64,000 nucleotides of DNA from Adiantum capillus-veneris (GCA_014529385.2 CM043958.1:157892793-157956792); one strand, 5' to 3'. Numbered from the stretch's first letter, positions 21,701 to 30,779 are shown. Notes: generated by a model not told the origin, from the sequence alone. A program made the numbers and translations.

Positions 21701-24569
21701 TCGTTGTTTCTTTGATACTCTTTTGTTTCATTCTTTCCGGGCTCATCTCTCGTTTCCCGTTTTGACTCTCAAGTTTTTCTAATCTAGCTTTAGTTTGCTT
21801 TAGTTCCTCAGCTAGAATAGCGTCTTCACGTTCTTTTCTCAACTTCATGCGTGCTTTTCTAGCTTTCCATGTGTTTTTCTGACTCCGCGGTCCTTGACTA
21901 ACCACTTCAGTCGCTAACTTTCCATTCTCAGGTTCTCTAGTGGTTTTCTTAGCTTGAGCTCTAGTAACAACTTGCGTTGGTATCAGAGTTTCATTTTCAG
22001 ACCCACTGCTGGTAGGAATAGTTTCTAGCATATTCAATGTCGTCTTTTGCACTTTGTTTGGATTCTTTGAACAATCCTCAATGAAGTGAGTAACCCCACA
22101 CTCAGTGCAATAAGCGTTAATTCGAATGATTTCCGTATGTGGGCAAACATTCATCAGATGGTCACCTCCACACTTGTAACAGGGTCCTAGTGCTGGTCTT
22201 GGTCCCGCTTGATTCGTCCTTTGTGGGTAGGATGGTCTTTGTCCTGTTAACCCTCCATGAGCTATGAACATCAAGGTTCTTGCGTCCATATTGTATCTCT
22301 CTTCATCAGAAGCACTGGTAACTGTGGGTATTCCAACATTCCCCATCATGCCCCATGGTTCTGGTTGTTTTGGTTCTTCTGGTGGGTAATAAACTGTCGG
22401 AGACATGTGTGCACCCGATTCTTCGTAATAGGCTTGAACAGGCACTAAGGCTTGTTCTTCCTGATTCTCTAAGGTTGGTGCATATCTAATGCCCACTGGT
22501 CTTGCTCCTGGTAAAGGTGGTTGTTGCCCCAATACCGGTTGCGGTCTTTCTATCCCCATAGGTCCTGGTACATTTCCCGTTGGGTATCGAGGTACTGGAT
22601 GTATCTGAGGTGGTGCTAATTGAGCAGGAGGTGCATACTGGCGCTCCCTTACATACCCTTTGTTATAATAGCACTCCTCTGTTGGATGATTTGTCCATTT
22701 TTGTTCAATAGCACACCATTTCAGTGTTTTTGGCAATGGTTTTTGGTATGGTGCCATCCTTTTTAGAGCATCTTCTATCATTTGCTCTACATTTGGCATG
22801 GTTGTTGTTTGAACATTCTTTTTAGTGGTAGTCTCGCTCGCTACGGAGGAGGAGCTACTGGATGCAAAATCTGTATCCGCTGACACCTCTCCATAAACCG
22901 TACAGTTATCCACTAAGTACAATGCCTCTCTCGTTACTTGCTCGAAACTTGTACAAGCTTTCAAGTGCAAGTCCTTCTTGAGAGTGTCGTTCCTCAGTCC
23001 CTCAATAAAGAGAACAGATAGTCTGTCATCTTGTGGTCGTTCACGTACTGGACATCTCTCAATGTATTGTTTGAAGCGAAGTGACGCTTCCTTCACTTTT
23101 TCGTGTTCTCTCTGTTTAAAAGCATATATTTGTGAGACCGTATTGTGCTTAATCCCTCGTTTTGAGAATTCCTCAGCAAACTCTCTTAGCAAATGGTCAA
23201 TGTCATGGAATCCCCCAATGTTCATTGGTTGAAACCATGTCAATGCGGTACCTTCTAGAGTAAGACCAAATCCCTCGTATTGTGTATGGAAATCTGTTAT
23301 CTGCTCAGCTCTTAAGACTTGCTTAAAGAGTGACACATGTGCATACGGATCTCCTGAACCACCATACTTCTTTGGCATACACTTGGCTACTTGAGATGGT
23401 CTCATACGTCTATGATCTGCTACCAATCTCATTGCTCCTGTGTCCCGGCTAAAGCTTTCTCTAGCATCATGGACTTCATGGGTTACCCTTGTCGGTTCCT
23501 CTGCCCTGAATCTACTACTGGGAGGTAAATGTGATGGTTCCGCTTCAAACCTTGGACCTGGAGTGGTATAGGTGGGGATTGTAACAGCACTACCTCGATT
23601 CGTCTCCATTGACTCTCTGGAATGTAATGATCCCATTGGTCCGAGCTTCGAGTCCCAAGGTTGACTGAAAGAGTCAGCAACCTGAGTTCTTTGTCCTCCT
23701 GTTGTCATTGAGTTTCGCAGTCCATTTGTTGGTGCTGGTCTATGTGAGCTAGAAGTAACATAATACTGATGTAGTGGTCCCCCAAAGTATGTATATCCTT
23801 CTAATTCTTTCTTGCCCATTGTTGAGTATTGCCTGCCATACTTATCGTAAGCGGCAATTTTCACTTCCGATCCCTCTGTGTAGGTAAAGACATAGAGTCT
23901 TTTTTGGTCTGTCAACTCTCCGGTGTAGGGTTCTTCACATCTATAATAGAGATCTTGCTCCCCATTATTATATTTGTACAGCCCCACATAGATGTTATCA
24001 GTGTTGATCCTTGTAGTTTCATTCTCTCTTCTTAACCTCGCATTAGGGAAGTTCATTATTGGTGCTTTCTCCTCGAGTTCTTCATCTATTTTGGCTTTGG
24101 TGCCCATCAATCCCCACTTGTCCACAATGTTAGGGTTTAGGACTACCAAGTACATGGTACCCTCGTCATCTAGATATCTATCTCCGCTATAGCTCACAGG
24201 CACTAAGTCCTTGAACTCACTAGGTCTATCTTCTATCTTTACACAATAGCGGTCCATTCCATCTTTGTAGATCTTGGCACCTTGCTCATTGTCGTACTGG
24301 TATTTTATGAACAATAGCTTCATGGTGGCGGAAGGGTTTGATGATCCTGCTGCCATATTTTCTCTGTTGTTCAGGTTCAAGTGTTCCAAGTTTTCGGTGA
24401 AAATCTCGTAAGATCTCTCCGAAGAAGTATCAGAGACACTTCCTTCAAAGATCGGCTCTAATGGTTGCACCCAACTTTGGTTTACACTCCCCTCGGTTGA
24501 TATGACACTTGCTGGTTCCCCTTGTTTTGGTTGATTATTCCGGAGATTCCTGCCTGATCTCAAATTCAT
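15531..24569 (-). CDS. Gag-pol polyprotein of element A, 3012 aa
   Basis: One open frame encodes the particle protein and all enzymes of the element. The frame is open further upstream, but the first ATG is 24569 (MNLRSG), and element B starts with the same MNLRSG at 35221, so I choose it. In order, by rough residue: gag core 390-555; zinc knuckles CYKCGGDHLMNVC and CTECGVTHFIEDC near 800-835 (a shortened CX2CX3HX4C form); protease with LDSGAG near 1278; RT 1820-2010 with YMDD near 1949; Ty3-type RNase H 2080-2190; two H2C2 integrase fingers near 2295-2346 and 2420-2473; integrase core with the D, D, E blocks 2500-2600; a C-terminal basic module near 2716-2773; and a second protease-like domain with LLDSGAQAN near 2855 and LLLGQPW near 2930. 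All catalytic residues I can check are present. The stop at 15531 lies within a frame-broken tail. Confidence 0.93.
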   Translation of the reverse strand: MNLRSGRNLRNNQPKQGEPASVISTEGSVNQSWVQPLEPIFEGSVSDTSSERSYEIFTENLEHLNLNNRENMAAGSSNPSATMKLLFIKYQYDNEQGAKIYKDGMDRYCVKIEDRPSEFKDLVPVSYSGDRYLDDEGTMYLVVLNPNIVDKWGLMGTKAKIDEELEEKAPIMNFPNARLRRENETTRINTDNIYVGLYKYNNGEQDLYYRCEEPYTGELTDQKRLYVFTYTEGSEVKIAAYDKYGRQYSTMGKKELEGYTYFGGPLHQYYVTSSSHRPAPTNGLRNSMTTGGQRTQVADSFSQPWDSKLGPMGSLHSRESMETNRGSAVTIPTYTTPGPRFEAEPSHLPPSSRFRAEEPTRVTHEVHDARESFSRDTGAMRLVADHRRMRPSQVAKCMPKKYGGSGDPYAHVSLFKQVLRAEQITDFHTQYEGFGLTLEGTALTWFQPMNIGGFHDIDHLLREFAEEFSKRGIKHNTVSQIYAFKQREHEKVKEASLRFKQYIERCPVRERPQDDRLSVLFIEGLRNDTLKKDLHLKACTSFEQVTREALYLVDNCTVYGEVSADTDFASSSSSSVASETTTKKNVQTTTMPNVEQMIEDALKRMAPYQKPLPKTLKWCAIEQKWTNHPTEECYYNKGYVRERQYAPPAQLAPPQIHPVPRYPTGNVPGPMGIERPQPVLGQQPPLPGARPVGIRYAPTLENQEEQALVPVQAYYEESGAHMSPTVYYPPEEPKQPEPWGMMGNVGIPTVTSASDEERYNMDARTLMFIAHGGLTGQRPSYPQRTNQAGPRPALGPCYKCGGDHLMNVCPHTEIIRINAYCTECGVTHFIEDCSKNPNKVQKTTLNMLETIPTSSGSENETLIPTQVVTRAQAKKTTREPENGKLATEVVSQGPRSQKNTWKARKARMKLRKEREDAILAEELKQTKARLEKLESQNGKREMSPERMKQKSIKETTSLSSGGSVLVDKVHEPLDALMRAYEARLKNNQTQEQRWMTYPNAELEKQRLEMCQRMIETAQALLEPPKETMNCGKENPIQQETIVSRVAEKTPSAQKPENTQKDDRIVLNTTDHEIESFHPVIQRIYGKDEDYNEFWKQVREANFANELSCQANQTNWEKDIRNPPIVEFEAGSQVDLDLQSYWGDGGSVRTMESKPHSLKTLPSYLGEYEAKSEIRALPSQKISSEKVMDSQGLIEILSTPVTCTITLAELLRLRPYMWTTVGKCLEKFGIKDPTSRLQESIEELSKPQKNAKPVPLNKVGEYCEGEERNTTLPVEFQGVKTMAILDSGAGVAIATKEIWKKWGKPAIRKTRLKLQLADGHMEKPMGLLEKVVVTSCGIEYEHTFAIVDFAKENNYDIILGRPFMRQLKMVQDWGYDHIYLRNMETTTRVNLKDHSYKDVNRTPVEEFDSATLAGSEFPAWLGKPKELWMCGASKCGSLKREECVLERAIEDETYIGEPFPEDTFEPLEWTHILATLDVCAIPEGPTTKFCDKDGYDVVPYFMLRTVLKKETEKNDTLENEDEEEVFHDIPNHPEWGNEADNESTDNSSGNEETIMDVRFYDFPNQTKQRQKRYRAKRKTKGVRTNPMPRIRGKNQCLMLVKAGDCVKDKISGRMRGSDQKSLRKDKRGSRNQVQNNGTKTETEKSEKNKRNREYTESKLERRNKYRELKKTLKEVWTAEIESGEDENVKIKENMDVPSHYRKFTIEDRKVILTPPIRERKENESYDGPEDAKKVDLAAPGETPRPVYIATDLSPSEEERLLSLLREYRDVFAWSYKDLRGVDPSICQHSIPLKQDAKPSRQRPYTYNDTFAKRIKEEIDKLMEAEFIYEIEHTDWVSPIVVVPKKNGKLRVCVNLKKVNAATIRDNYPLPITDHVLERVSGKTAYSFLDGFSGYNQLAIALEDQHKTAFATEWGIYAYRVMPFGLTNAPATFQRLMTHAFKEYLRLFLEIYMDDLCVHSLLRDEHLEHLRKVFEKCRTYRICLNPEKCVFMVRQGRILGHIVSQNGISTDLEKIKVIVDMPRPTNAKQVQSFMGHCGYYRRFIYMYAIIGQPLYRLIVNFEWTEECEESFKKLKEALITAPVLKSPDWEKIFHVHIDASAYAIGCILAQPEEGNMDFPICYASRQLNNAEKNYTTTEREGLGMIYAVKKFRHYLLANKFVFFTDHQALLYLVNKPCNTGRIVRWFIILLEFDFTVVVKKGKTHLRADHLSRLTNGEDPIGVDDDMPDAYLFNIEMIPKWSQNVVDLLTYGGEFDRREYNLKHIAIQQSKNLQLIAGRLYQLGNDHVLRLCINPEEYNIYLGEAHVQECAFHCSRRNTYRNLLQLGVYWPGMKESVHEYVTVCIVCSSKPPAEYSTLYQIMIAPEWSQYIVEYLTNRTFPEGTSKARQKSVETEARDYALIGDQLYKRGKDNQLRICASESEYVIILEQAHGGVGGGHFSGDKTAKLVLAAGIWWPTLHMDAEEYVKRCDDCQRTKVPLKRDDMPLRPMMGARAFAKWGIDYVGPISPPAYKTHAQYIIVATDYLTKWVEAKATQKADARTTAQFLYEYVFVRYGLPIEIVSDRGTHFINEVIEILLDEFMVIHRKSAPYHPQANGQAEATNKTICTVLTKIVSESRTDWDQKLHSTLWAYRVAYKTSIGTTPYNMVFGLNAILPIEFLISTLRVAKDLEWTGHELSDRIDDLEKLDELRLKAVASIYAQKRRQKEFFDKHVRTKEFKVGDYVLVYTLKQHAKKLKKRGMGPLVIKDLSPSGAVKLATLDGEEMPNWISGCRVKKYLLPLTQDMLLKIHQEKLRVQKKKKIVEEAQAEAKERMEKRRLLRQKQRNEGAIRINAVSITEMGNDKEEPIIECKVGTNQIKARALLDSGAQANLLSLSLYRQLTNDTKLQTAKQELKSYSENAIKTVGCTVLHIQINQYVYPHMFYVVEDQATQHPLLLGQPWQKQYNAMIDWSSKSVLIKYEGESQSVKFTKGAEPTPKEESTDKGKQQTEKKRSNGNQKFLYNRITLRRGILNIG

Positions 24570-25978
24570 CAATTCCCCTAAAGGATTGTAACTTTTCCGT
24601 CTTGGCAATTTGTTTTCCCAGGTTTTTGTGGTCAGAATTGATCCAAACTGATTGATTCTTTGTCAATTGTTTAATCTTGTCAGTGGGACAACTTCTGTTT
24701 CATCAAGTGAGAATTTTGTTACTGTTATGCTGAAAAAGACATTATACGCGTATGATGTCTTTTTTCACAGATTTTGACTATTTTGGTTATGCTCACTCTC
24801 AGTGGCCCCTTTATGCTCTGTTCACTCACAAAATTCAGTTTGCACTCTGTTTGAGCAAGTTATGGCTAGTTCAGGCTTTTCTTGGCAATTTTCTGCTTTT
24901 GACTTGTTCTTTGGGTCAATTGTGATCCAATTGGGATGAAACTTGAAATATAACCTCTAGACAGCTATTACAATGGATCTGTGTTAGCAAAGTATCAAAA
25001 TATGTCCAAAATTAGGTCAAAGACATCATACGCGTATGATGTCTTTTTCATCAATTTGGGTCCAAACTTGATATTTATGCTTCCAACAGTGTTTGTAACA
25101 ATCTTGTCAGGTCAGATTTCAAAAATAAGTAGTGGATGTGCCAAAAGACATTATACGCGTATGATGTCTTTTTTCCCAGATTTTGACTATTTTTGGTTTT
25201 AAGCCTTCTCCAATGTTTATAATTGAGTTTCAAGTGTTTTTGTCAGGTTTGAATGTAAAAACAAGATCTGAATCCAAAATTTCCTATTCTTTGCGTTTCT
25301 TGGACTCCGACTTGTCTTTTTTGGGTTTCTTTGAGTGTTAATGCCCTTGTTTTAAGTTGATCTTAGGGTAAAACCCCCTTTCTAAACACTCTGGCAATGT
25401 CAAATTTTCAATTTTAGTCTCTGTTTAGGTCCTAAGACATCATACGCGTATGATGTCTAAAGTTGCAGATTTCCAGTTTTTCAGCACAGAACTCTTCCAA
25501 TAGCTCTTTTAAGTGCTCAGCAACAATCAGTTACACAGAAAATTTTTCTGAACTTTGTTTATTGCATATTTCACTACCAAAGAGACTTTTTCAGTGATCT
25601 AACATGCAATCAAACACATCAAGCAAATAGAACACCAATTGATAGCTCTAGATCAGGATCAAATCAGGCCCTACCTAAGCTACTTCTAATCATAAAATGG
25701 ATTTTTTGCAATTGAAAATATAAAGAGATTTACTACCACACAAGGAGTAGCAAATGCTTTTTATGTCAACAACCACTTAAACACCATCAAAAACAATCTA
25801 ATCTAAGCTAAACTAAAAATACTGTCAACACGGAAGACCCAGGAATACCCCACTTCCTAGTATCTCTCGAGACCTTCGGAGTCCACCACTCCTAGATCTT
25901 TTCTAACTAAAGTATACAAAGTAGTTTATACGACTCACCTCGTAGGATTAGTCTAAGGTCACCTACTTAGGGCTCTCG
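24570..25978 (-). other. Untranslated leader of element A
   Basis: About 1.4 kb lie between the PBS and the gag ATG, with no coding frame. The leader holds four palindromes and, 41 nt from the PBS, a donor-like GAG/GTGAGT (intron start 25938). An acceptor such as CCTTTAG just before the ATG is possible but weak. Long leaders are common in Tat/Athila-type elements. Here it seems partly duplicated upstream of ORF2. Confidence 0.6.
24737..25458 (-). repeat. Palindrome cluster in the leader of A, 4 copies
   Basis: Copies at 24737-24760, 25021-25044, 25146-25169 and 25435-25458 have the half-site AGACATCATACG plus its reverse complement. Two are perfect; 24737 and 25146 carry the same CATTATA variant seen once upstream of ORF2. 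Starts are 284, 125 and 289 bp apart, nearly the pattern of the ORF2 cluster. The gag-proximal copy ends 168 bp from the ATG at 24569, the same distance as in the ORF2 cluster. The central CGCG is unchanged in all nine copies of the element. Confidence 0.95.
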
Positions 25979-25996
25979 TCCCCGGCAGCGGCGCCA
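25979..25996 (-). other. Primer-binding site of element A (tRNA-Asp type)
   Basis: On the minus strand TGGCGCCGCTGCCGGGGA lies two bases after the LTR end. From memory of the plant tRNA-Asp 3' end it fits with one mismatch. This PBS type is known from Tat/Athila gypsy elements, and element B has a related one at 33712. Confidence 0.85.
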
Positions 25997-25998
25997 AA

Positions 25999-26938
25999 TG
26001 TTAAGGCGGTTACGCCGCTAGCGGAAGCTAAATAGCGAGAACTCAACCAACAACAGAATTTGTCAGACGAGGACGAAGCTTGACCCGCAGGCGCATGGAA
26101 ACAACTAGGTGGGTGTCAAATCACCTACTCGACCTTCTAATGACAATCACTACTAAGGAAATCAAATCTAAGTTCTAAAATACGCAAGTGACTGAAATCC
26201 GTACTACGAACGAATGCTATACGAAACAGGATCTAGAATCATCGAATCGATCTCAAACTCAAGGGGAAGTCTATGCACTAGGTAAGAACAACACCCTAAG
26301 GACTTGAACTGCAAAATCAACCTATAACCACTCCGTGCGGTAAACGCGTATGAAGACAGGCCGAAAAATACAGGTGACCGAAACTTGACCCCGATGGTAC
26401 GAATGTGTAGCTCTACTCGTTGTGGTTCTATAGATATGCTGCACACTCTATTCCGACACACGAGTTAGAAGAAAACTCACACCGAAGCTCGTAGGAACTT
26501 ACCACACGTAGAAGCCGATAGCGCGCACTCTTGGTATCTGTGCGTAGCTCTCACCGTTGCTAACACAATGGCGGTGTCGCTTCTCCAATGGCGGCCCCGT
26601 AGCTCGAGTAGCAAGAAGATAAGACTCTCTCTCTCTCTCTCTCTCTCTCTCAGACACAGTCACGGCGCTCAAAACTCACTTTGATTAATAATTGAATCCC
26701 CCTTAGGTTACAAAACTTTGGCTTATATACCTCAGCCTTGGAGGTGAGAACATCTCTAATTATGTACATCAGCAGGTGAAATTACGTCGGGATTACAGAC
26801 TGGAAACTCAATTGAGTCCCGTTACTTAGTGAATGGCTCAAATCAAAATTAATGTCGGAAAGACATTTATTACAATCAATGGTTACAAAATGATGGGTGT
26901 GAGCAAAAATGCGGGTGTGATCCTCTGCTGGCTCAACA
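25999..26938 (-). repeat. 5' LTR of element A
   Basis: This is the transcription-initiating LTR copy for the minus-strand element, and it matches 7908-8842. The PBS begins two bases beyond its plus-strand left end, and the target duplication GTGTA follows at 26939-26943. Confidence 0.95.
26502..26730 (-). promoter_or_regulatory. LTR promoter (TATA box) and candidate splice donors (A)
   Basis: On the minus strand GTATATAAG at 26722-26730 is a good TATA box. Downstream are two donor-like sites: ACG/GTGAGAGC with the intron starting at 26554, and GTG/GTAAGTTCC starting at 26502. The first resembles the donor in the LTR of B (CAG/GTAAGAGC at 33148), followed in both by a CTACGCA-like stretch. 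If used, the LTR downstream part, the PBS and the palindromes would be intronic in spliced messages. Confidence 0.55.
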
Positions 26939-26943
26939 GTGTA

Positions 26944-29900
26944 CCTATAATCGTGTTGTCCATGATGCATGCATGTCAGCTGCTGCATATTCACGTGTGT
27001 GGTATTTTGACAGTGGTGCTACAAAGCACATTACCTCACATTGTGGTTTGTTCACCTCTCTTAAGTCTATCCCTCATGGGAATTCTCCTACTTGTGCCAA
27101 CAATGCCTCTTATATGATTCAGGGAGTTGGAAAGATTGTGCTTACTGCTACAAATGGTAGTTATTTCACACTTGTTGATGCACTTTATGTACCTAAGATC
27201 AAGAAGAATCTTTGGTCTGTATCTGCAATTGCTAGACTTGGACTTGTAGTCAAGTTTGTGGATGACAGATGTACAATACATGATCTCAATTTTGGTGATG
27301 AAATTGTTGCATCTGGCATTTTATGTTGTGTGATGTATAAGCTCACTTTGCATGACAAGTGTGGGCAAAATTTTTCAAATGCAGTTGTGGATTCTAAGGC
27401 TATTTCAGATGCAAAACTTTGGCATGCATGTTTTGGACATCTAAATTTTTCCTGTTTGCTGCGTTTGCAGAAATATGATATGGTTGCTTCTTTTCCGCCT
27501 CTTGAAGCACCTATCAAACATGTTTGTGAAGGCTGTATTTTGGGTAAGATGCAATGTTTGATGTTTCCAAAGGATGGTTCAGTTAGGGCCACATGCAGGT
27601 TGCAACTTGTGCATATTGATGTTTGTGGGCCCATGCAAAGTCCGTCCTTGGACAATTACCTTTACTTCCTGACTTTTATTGATGATTACTCTAGGCATGC
27701 ATGGGTGTATCCGCTTAAAGAAAAGTCCGAAGTTTTTATGTGCTTCAAACATTTTCTAGCTATGGATGAAAATGTCTCAAAATGTACTATGGGCACCCTC
27801 CATTCCAATCGAGGGGGAAGTATATGTCTCATGAATTTAATGCATTTTTGGCTAGTCGTGGGATAAAACACCAATGTACCCCTCAGCAAAAATGGTATTG
27901 CTGAGAGGAAAAACAGGTCACTTACGGAAATGGCACAATGTATGCTCAAAAGTCAAGCTTTGCCGCATTCATTTTGGCTTGAGGCCATCATGTGTACCAC
28001 TTATGCACTAAACATGTGTCCTACAAAAGCTTTGCAATCTATTACTCCATAAGAAGCATGGCATGATAGAAAGCCTTCTATGACCATATGCATGTTTTTG
28101 GTTGTTTGGCATATGCTTTGGTGCCACAAACACAGTGAAGAAAATTTGATGATAAGGCTGTCAAATGTATTTTTGTTGGTTATAGTGCTAAAAGCAAAGG
28201 TTGCAGGTTGTATCATCCAGAAACAAAGCGTATTCTGGTTTCGTAGAATGTTGTGTTTGTGGAAGATTTTGTTCAGCCCTTGTTGTCATGTACTAGAGAC
28301 AGTAATGTAAGCTCACAAGACATTTATGACACTTTGTTGCCTCTTTTCACTGGTGGAAGTTTGAATGTACATTCCAATGAGGCAAATGTATAGCCTATGG
28401 GGGTTTCTGAAAATGTTACAAATCAGCCAATTAGTGATGCAGATGTACATGATGTACCTAATGAGGAAAGGGTTCAAAATGAGCAGGCTAGAGGTATCCC
28501 AAAATGGTTGGTGCATACATTGCATGGTAGTAAATTGGATACACCTTTGTCTAGTCGCACTCATTCAAGCTCTCGCCGTGCATCTTATGCATCAAATTGT
28601 TATGCTTTGGCTGTATCTAGCTTACATGATGTTGAGGAACCTTTGTCTTTTGATGAAGCACAAAATTCAAAAAATTGGATGGCTGCCATGCAATTAGAAT
28701 ATGATGCACTTATAGAAAATGACACATAGACTTTATGTAATTTGCCTCCTGGCAAAATGGTCATTGGTACAAAGTGGGTTCACAAGTTGAAACGCAAGCC
28801 GGATAGTGAGATTGATCACTATAAGGCTCAACTTGTTGCAAAGGGTTATGCACATCAAAAAGGCATAGATTATTAAGAGACTTTTGCTCCCACTTGTTGT
28901 ATAATTACTGTGCATTTTCTATGTGCATTGGAAGCTCATTTTGGTTGGGATGTACATCAATCAGACATTGTTACTACTTTCTTGACTTGTGACATATTTG
29001 AGGAAGTTTATGTAATGCAGCCTCACGGTTTTGTCGAGAAAGGACAAGAGGATAAGGTGTGCAAATGTAACAAAGCTTTGTATGGGTTGAACCAATCTCC
29101 TTGTGCTTGGCATGAGAAGGCTGACACTCATTTTGTCAAACGAGGCTTTTGTAACAGTCCAACAGAAAGCACATTGTATGTAAAGCATGAAGGTGATGCA
29201 CTTCTCATTGTGGTTCTCTACGTGGATGATTTGTTGATCACTGGACCAAATGAGAGACATATTGCTGAATTTAAGACTGATTTGAATACTACTTTCAAGA
29301 TGAAAGATTTGGGGTTGTTGCATCATTACTTGGGTATACAGTTTAAGTAGTCTGATGCTGGTATTGCCTTGTGTCAAAAAAGTTACATAGAGACATTGGT
29401 ATGTAAGTTTGGATTTGAGGATTGCAAACCTATTGCCACTCCCATGGAAACACGTTTGAAATTGAGTCTTTATGATGCTGGTGATCCTGCAGATGTCACT
29501 CTTTACCAAACTGGCGTTGGATGCCTCATTTATGTATGCAACACGAGACCACATACTCAGTTTGCAATCTCACAGGTCATCAAATATATACATAGCCCAA
29601 GATCTAAGCATTGGCATGCTTTCAAGAGAATTTTTTGCTACTTGACTGGCACTTTACATCTTGGCTTGTTTTATCCCAAGAGGGGATCAATGCCGCCAGA
29701 TTTGCATGATTTTTTAGACTCGGATTAGGCTGGTTGTTTTGACACACAAGTGTCCACAAGTGGTTTTTGTTTCATGCTTGGCAACTCATGCATATCATGG
29801 TTGAGCAAGAAGAAACCTACTATGGCCACTTCCAATTGTGAGGCTGAGTACAGGGCATTCTTCATAGCTACGGTTGAGTGGGTATGGCTCAAACACCTTA

Positions 29901-30180
29901 TGACTGATTTGGGTGTTGGACAGGACAGTATCAACACTATCTACACTGACAATCAGAGTGCATTGGAAGTTGCAAGGAACCCAATTTTTCATGCTCGCAC
30001 AAAGCACATTAAGGTGCATTACCACTATGTTAGGGAGATCTCTCAGCAGTAGAGATAAGGTTGGCTTATGTGCCAACACAGGACAACCTTGCAGATCTTT
30101 TCACAAAGACATTGTCTTGTGAGAAGTTCGAAGCTTTCTGCAAAGCTTTGGGCTTACTCCCCTTTGTGGATTGATCATGT
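26944..30180 (+). pseudogene. Copia G pol (protease to RNase H), decayed
   Basis: Translations in shifting frames give, in order: the protease block YFDSGATKHITSH near 27010; pre-integrase LWHACFGHLN near 27420 with a following C..C pair; integrase VHIDVCGPMQSPSLDN and FIDDYSRHAWVYP (27600-27720); RT with KGIDY near 28860, LYGLNQSPCAW near 29080 and YVDDLLITG at 29219-29246; and RNase H with STSGFCFMLG, EAEYRAF and KHIKVHYHYVRE near 29750-30045. The catalytic YVDD survives, but stops and frameshifts appear throughout (for example near 27865, 28393, 28729, 28876, 29350 and 29727). The domain order is that of Ty1/copia. Not functional. Confidence 0.85.
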
Positions 30181-30238
30181 CCTTAGGGCATGGCACTTCC
30201 CTTTACTCTATGTGCTAGCTCTCATTCACCGCATCACT

Positions 30239-30250
30239 CCAGGGGGGACT
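30239..30250 (+). other. Polypurine tract of copia G
   Basis: CCAGGGGGGACT sits immediately before the LTR start TGTTACC and is the expected plus-strand primer. Confidence 0.75.
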
Positions 30251-30650
30251 TGTTACCATATACATGTGGTAGTGATGTGTGTGAACGCACTTAGGACCAC
30301 CGGGCCATTTTTTCCCTCTTTTGGAGGCTTTTTCCCCCGTGCATTGTATATTGTCCATCATTCTAGGGCTATCTATCTTTCCATTGCACACAAAGTAATA
30401 CACTCTCTATTGTGTGCCTTGAGCTTCCTTCGTCTTCTCCAAGCTATGTGTATTTTCCTGTGACCCTAATTTTCAGGCATTTTTTCCCTCTTTAGGAGGT
30501 TTTTTTCCACGTGAATTGTATATACGCCCATCATTCTAGGGCTATCTATCTTTCCATTGCACACTAAGTAATACACTCTCTGTTATGTGCCTTGAGCTTC
30601 CTTCTTCTTCTCCAAGCTGTGTGTTTTTTCCTGCGGCCCTAATTCCAACA
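30251..30650 (+). repeat. 3' LTR of copia G with internal duplication
   Basis: Begins TGTTACCATATAC and ends TTCCAACA. It matches the 226-bp LTR of relative I (61226-61451), but is 400 bp long because a unit starting CATTTTTTCCCTC at 30306 is repeated from 30478 (172-bp offset). Both units carry TCTAGGGCTATCTATC and the TTGAGCTTCCTTC stretch. The duplicated copies differ at several bases, so the duplication is not recent. Confidence 0.85.
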
Positions 30651-30779
30651 ATTCTCAACAACCAAAAATTGGTATGTAAGCATCATCTTGTGATGATCTC
30701 TTTAACTTACAATCTAGTTTGTCAAAACCTAAGTCTCGACACATCCAAAGATGGACTTTAGGCTGCACCCATGTAAGAT

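Larger units (their letters stand above)
7908..26938 (-). mobile_element. Giant Ty3/gypsy element A, full length, young
   Basis: A complete 19,031-bp element on the minus strand, bounded by 935-bp and 940-bp LTRs that begin TGTT and end AACA, and flanked by the 5-bp target duplication GTGTA at 7903-7907 and 26939-26943. By eye the LTRs differ at four bases plus two length changes (one C, and 11 against 13 CT units), so insertion was recent. PBS, PPT, a 3012-codon gag-pol frame and a 1085-codon ORF2 are present. RT before integrase and the Asp-tRNA PBS place it in Ty3/gypsy, near the Tat/Athila group. Odd features are the second protease-like domain, the duplicated integrase finger, the internal PPT and two palindrome clusters. 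Confidence 0.95.
6591..30650 (+). mobile_element. Ty1/copia element G, old, split by gypsy A
   Basis: A copia element whose halves lie at 6591-7907 and 26939-30650. Gag runs up to the insertion point, and the protease resumes directly after it. The order protease, pre-integrase, integrase, RT, RNase H, PPT and 3' LTR is that of Ty1/copia. The 5' LTR is missing. Many stops and frameshifts show it has been inactive far longer than its 19-kb insert. The shorter relative I at 61226-62110 shares its LTR, leader and gag start. The element A target duplication GTGTA (7903-7907 and 26939-26943) lies inside its coding region. Confidence 0.85.

Noticed and set aside
24570-24608. TTG start giving a 3025-aa gag-pol in A
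   Set aside because: Eukaryotic translation would use ATG; MNLRSG at 24569 matches the start of B.
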